Below are positions 5,037-5,108 of a DNA stretch of 5,108 nt, one piece after another (positions within the stretch are counted from its first letter, which is position 1; each line of letters begins with the position of its first letter). A model generated the notes under the pieces. It had not been told where the DNA came from. It did not search any database and saw only the letters and a list, made by a program, of their open reading frames with translations. This DNA is from an uncultured Clostridia bacterium (lineage in GTDB: Bacteria > Bacillota > Clostridia > Oscillospirales > Ruminococcaceae): assembly GCA_947625455.1 (NCBI GenBank), contig CANQOJ010000167.1, positions 1 through 5,108 on the forward strand. Direction: 5' to 3'. Made by a program: the position numbers and the translations under genes.

Positions 5037-5108
5037 CAAACACCCACAGCCTTTATAAGTTCGCCCAACAGCGGTTCAAATTTAACGCCGTACCAGTGAG
5101 AATTGTCC
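5036..5108 (-). CDS. C-terminal end of an unidentified gene entering from the right edge
   Basis: On the minus strand a frame is open from the window edge to a TGA at 5038-5036 and encodes 23 residues, DNSHWYGVKFEP followed by LLGELIKAVGV. The TGA overlaps the ATG of the metallo-beta-lactamase-fold gene (TGATG), the usual sign of tightly packed co-transcribed genes, and this is the main evidence that the frame is real. The end looks like a closing amphipathic helix of a globular enzyme. I do not recognise the family from so short a piece. Confidence 0.55.
   Translation of the reverse strand, partial: DNSHWYGVKFEPLLGELIKAVGV

Noticed and set aside
4315..5099. Plus-strand frames opposite the metallo-beta-lactamase-fold gene
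   Set aside because: All are antisense to a gene with a complete metal-binding motif set; no ribosome binding sites or recognisable domains.
1..5108. CRISPR array, tRNA, rRNA, insertion sequence or phage-defence system
   Set aside because: No regularly spaced long repeats, cloverleaf sequences, transposase motifs or defence domains were visible on either strand.

Overview
The window looks like chromosomal DNA from a low-to-mid GC, Gram-positive anaerobe, most likely a member of the Clostridia (Oscillospiraceae/Ruminococcaceae-like). This rests on the GGAGG-type ribosome binding sites, the sigma-A style promoter, the exported S11 D-Ala-D-Ala carboxypeptidase with a C-terminal membrane anchor, the YdbC/PC4 protein and the style of the MATE transporter N-terminus. 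The assignment is an inference from gene style and was not tested by a search. There are no RNA genes, CRISPR arrays, insertion sequences or phage genes that I can see. Every protein-coding stretch but one short edge fragment belongs to a recognisable family.

Left part (1-1876, minus strand): reading leftward from about 1900 come a metallophosphoesterase-fold protein (1169-1876), a small PC4/YdbC-family single-stranded-DNA-binding protein (873-1109), a structured intergenic region with a long inverted repeat and an intrinsic terminator (757-861), and the first half of a MATE-family efflux transporter (1-743, running off the left edge). The phosphoesterase has lost three of its metal-binding residues and is probably a pseudoenzyme or has changed chemistry. 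The terminator's T-tract directly abuts the MATE ribosome binding site, so every MATE mRNA must pass through it. This is the layout of an attenuated or leader-regulated gene.

Middle part (1877-4049): a divergent AT-rich intergenic region holds a strong promoter for the plus-strand pair. That pair is an exported serine-type D-alanyl-D-alanine carboxypeptidase (2035-3594) and rlmH (3591-4049), which overlap by ATGA and are probably translationally coupled. The carboxypeptidase keeps the SxxK and KTG motifs but has SGC where the family has SxN.

Right part (4047-5108): just after (and including) the rlmH stop codon lies a small degenerate repeat with a 7-base rhythm built on CTAGA. A bidirectional terminator follows between convergent genes. 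Then, on the minus strand, comes a metallo-beta-lactamase-fold hydrolase (4161-5036) that starts on a TGATG overlap with the C-terminal end of another gene entering from the right edge.

The window is mostly ordinary housekeeping and envelope content. The points worth a second look are the degenerate phosphoesterase next to a ssDNA-binding protein, the MATE leader structure, the altered SxN motif in the carboxypeptidase, and the CTAGA heptad repeat. I see no convincing new multi-gene system.
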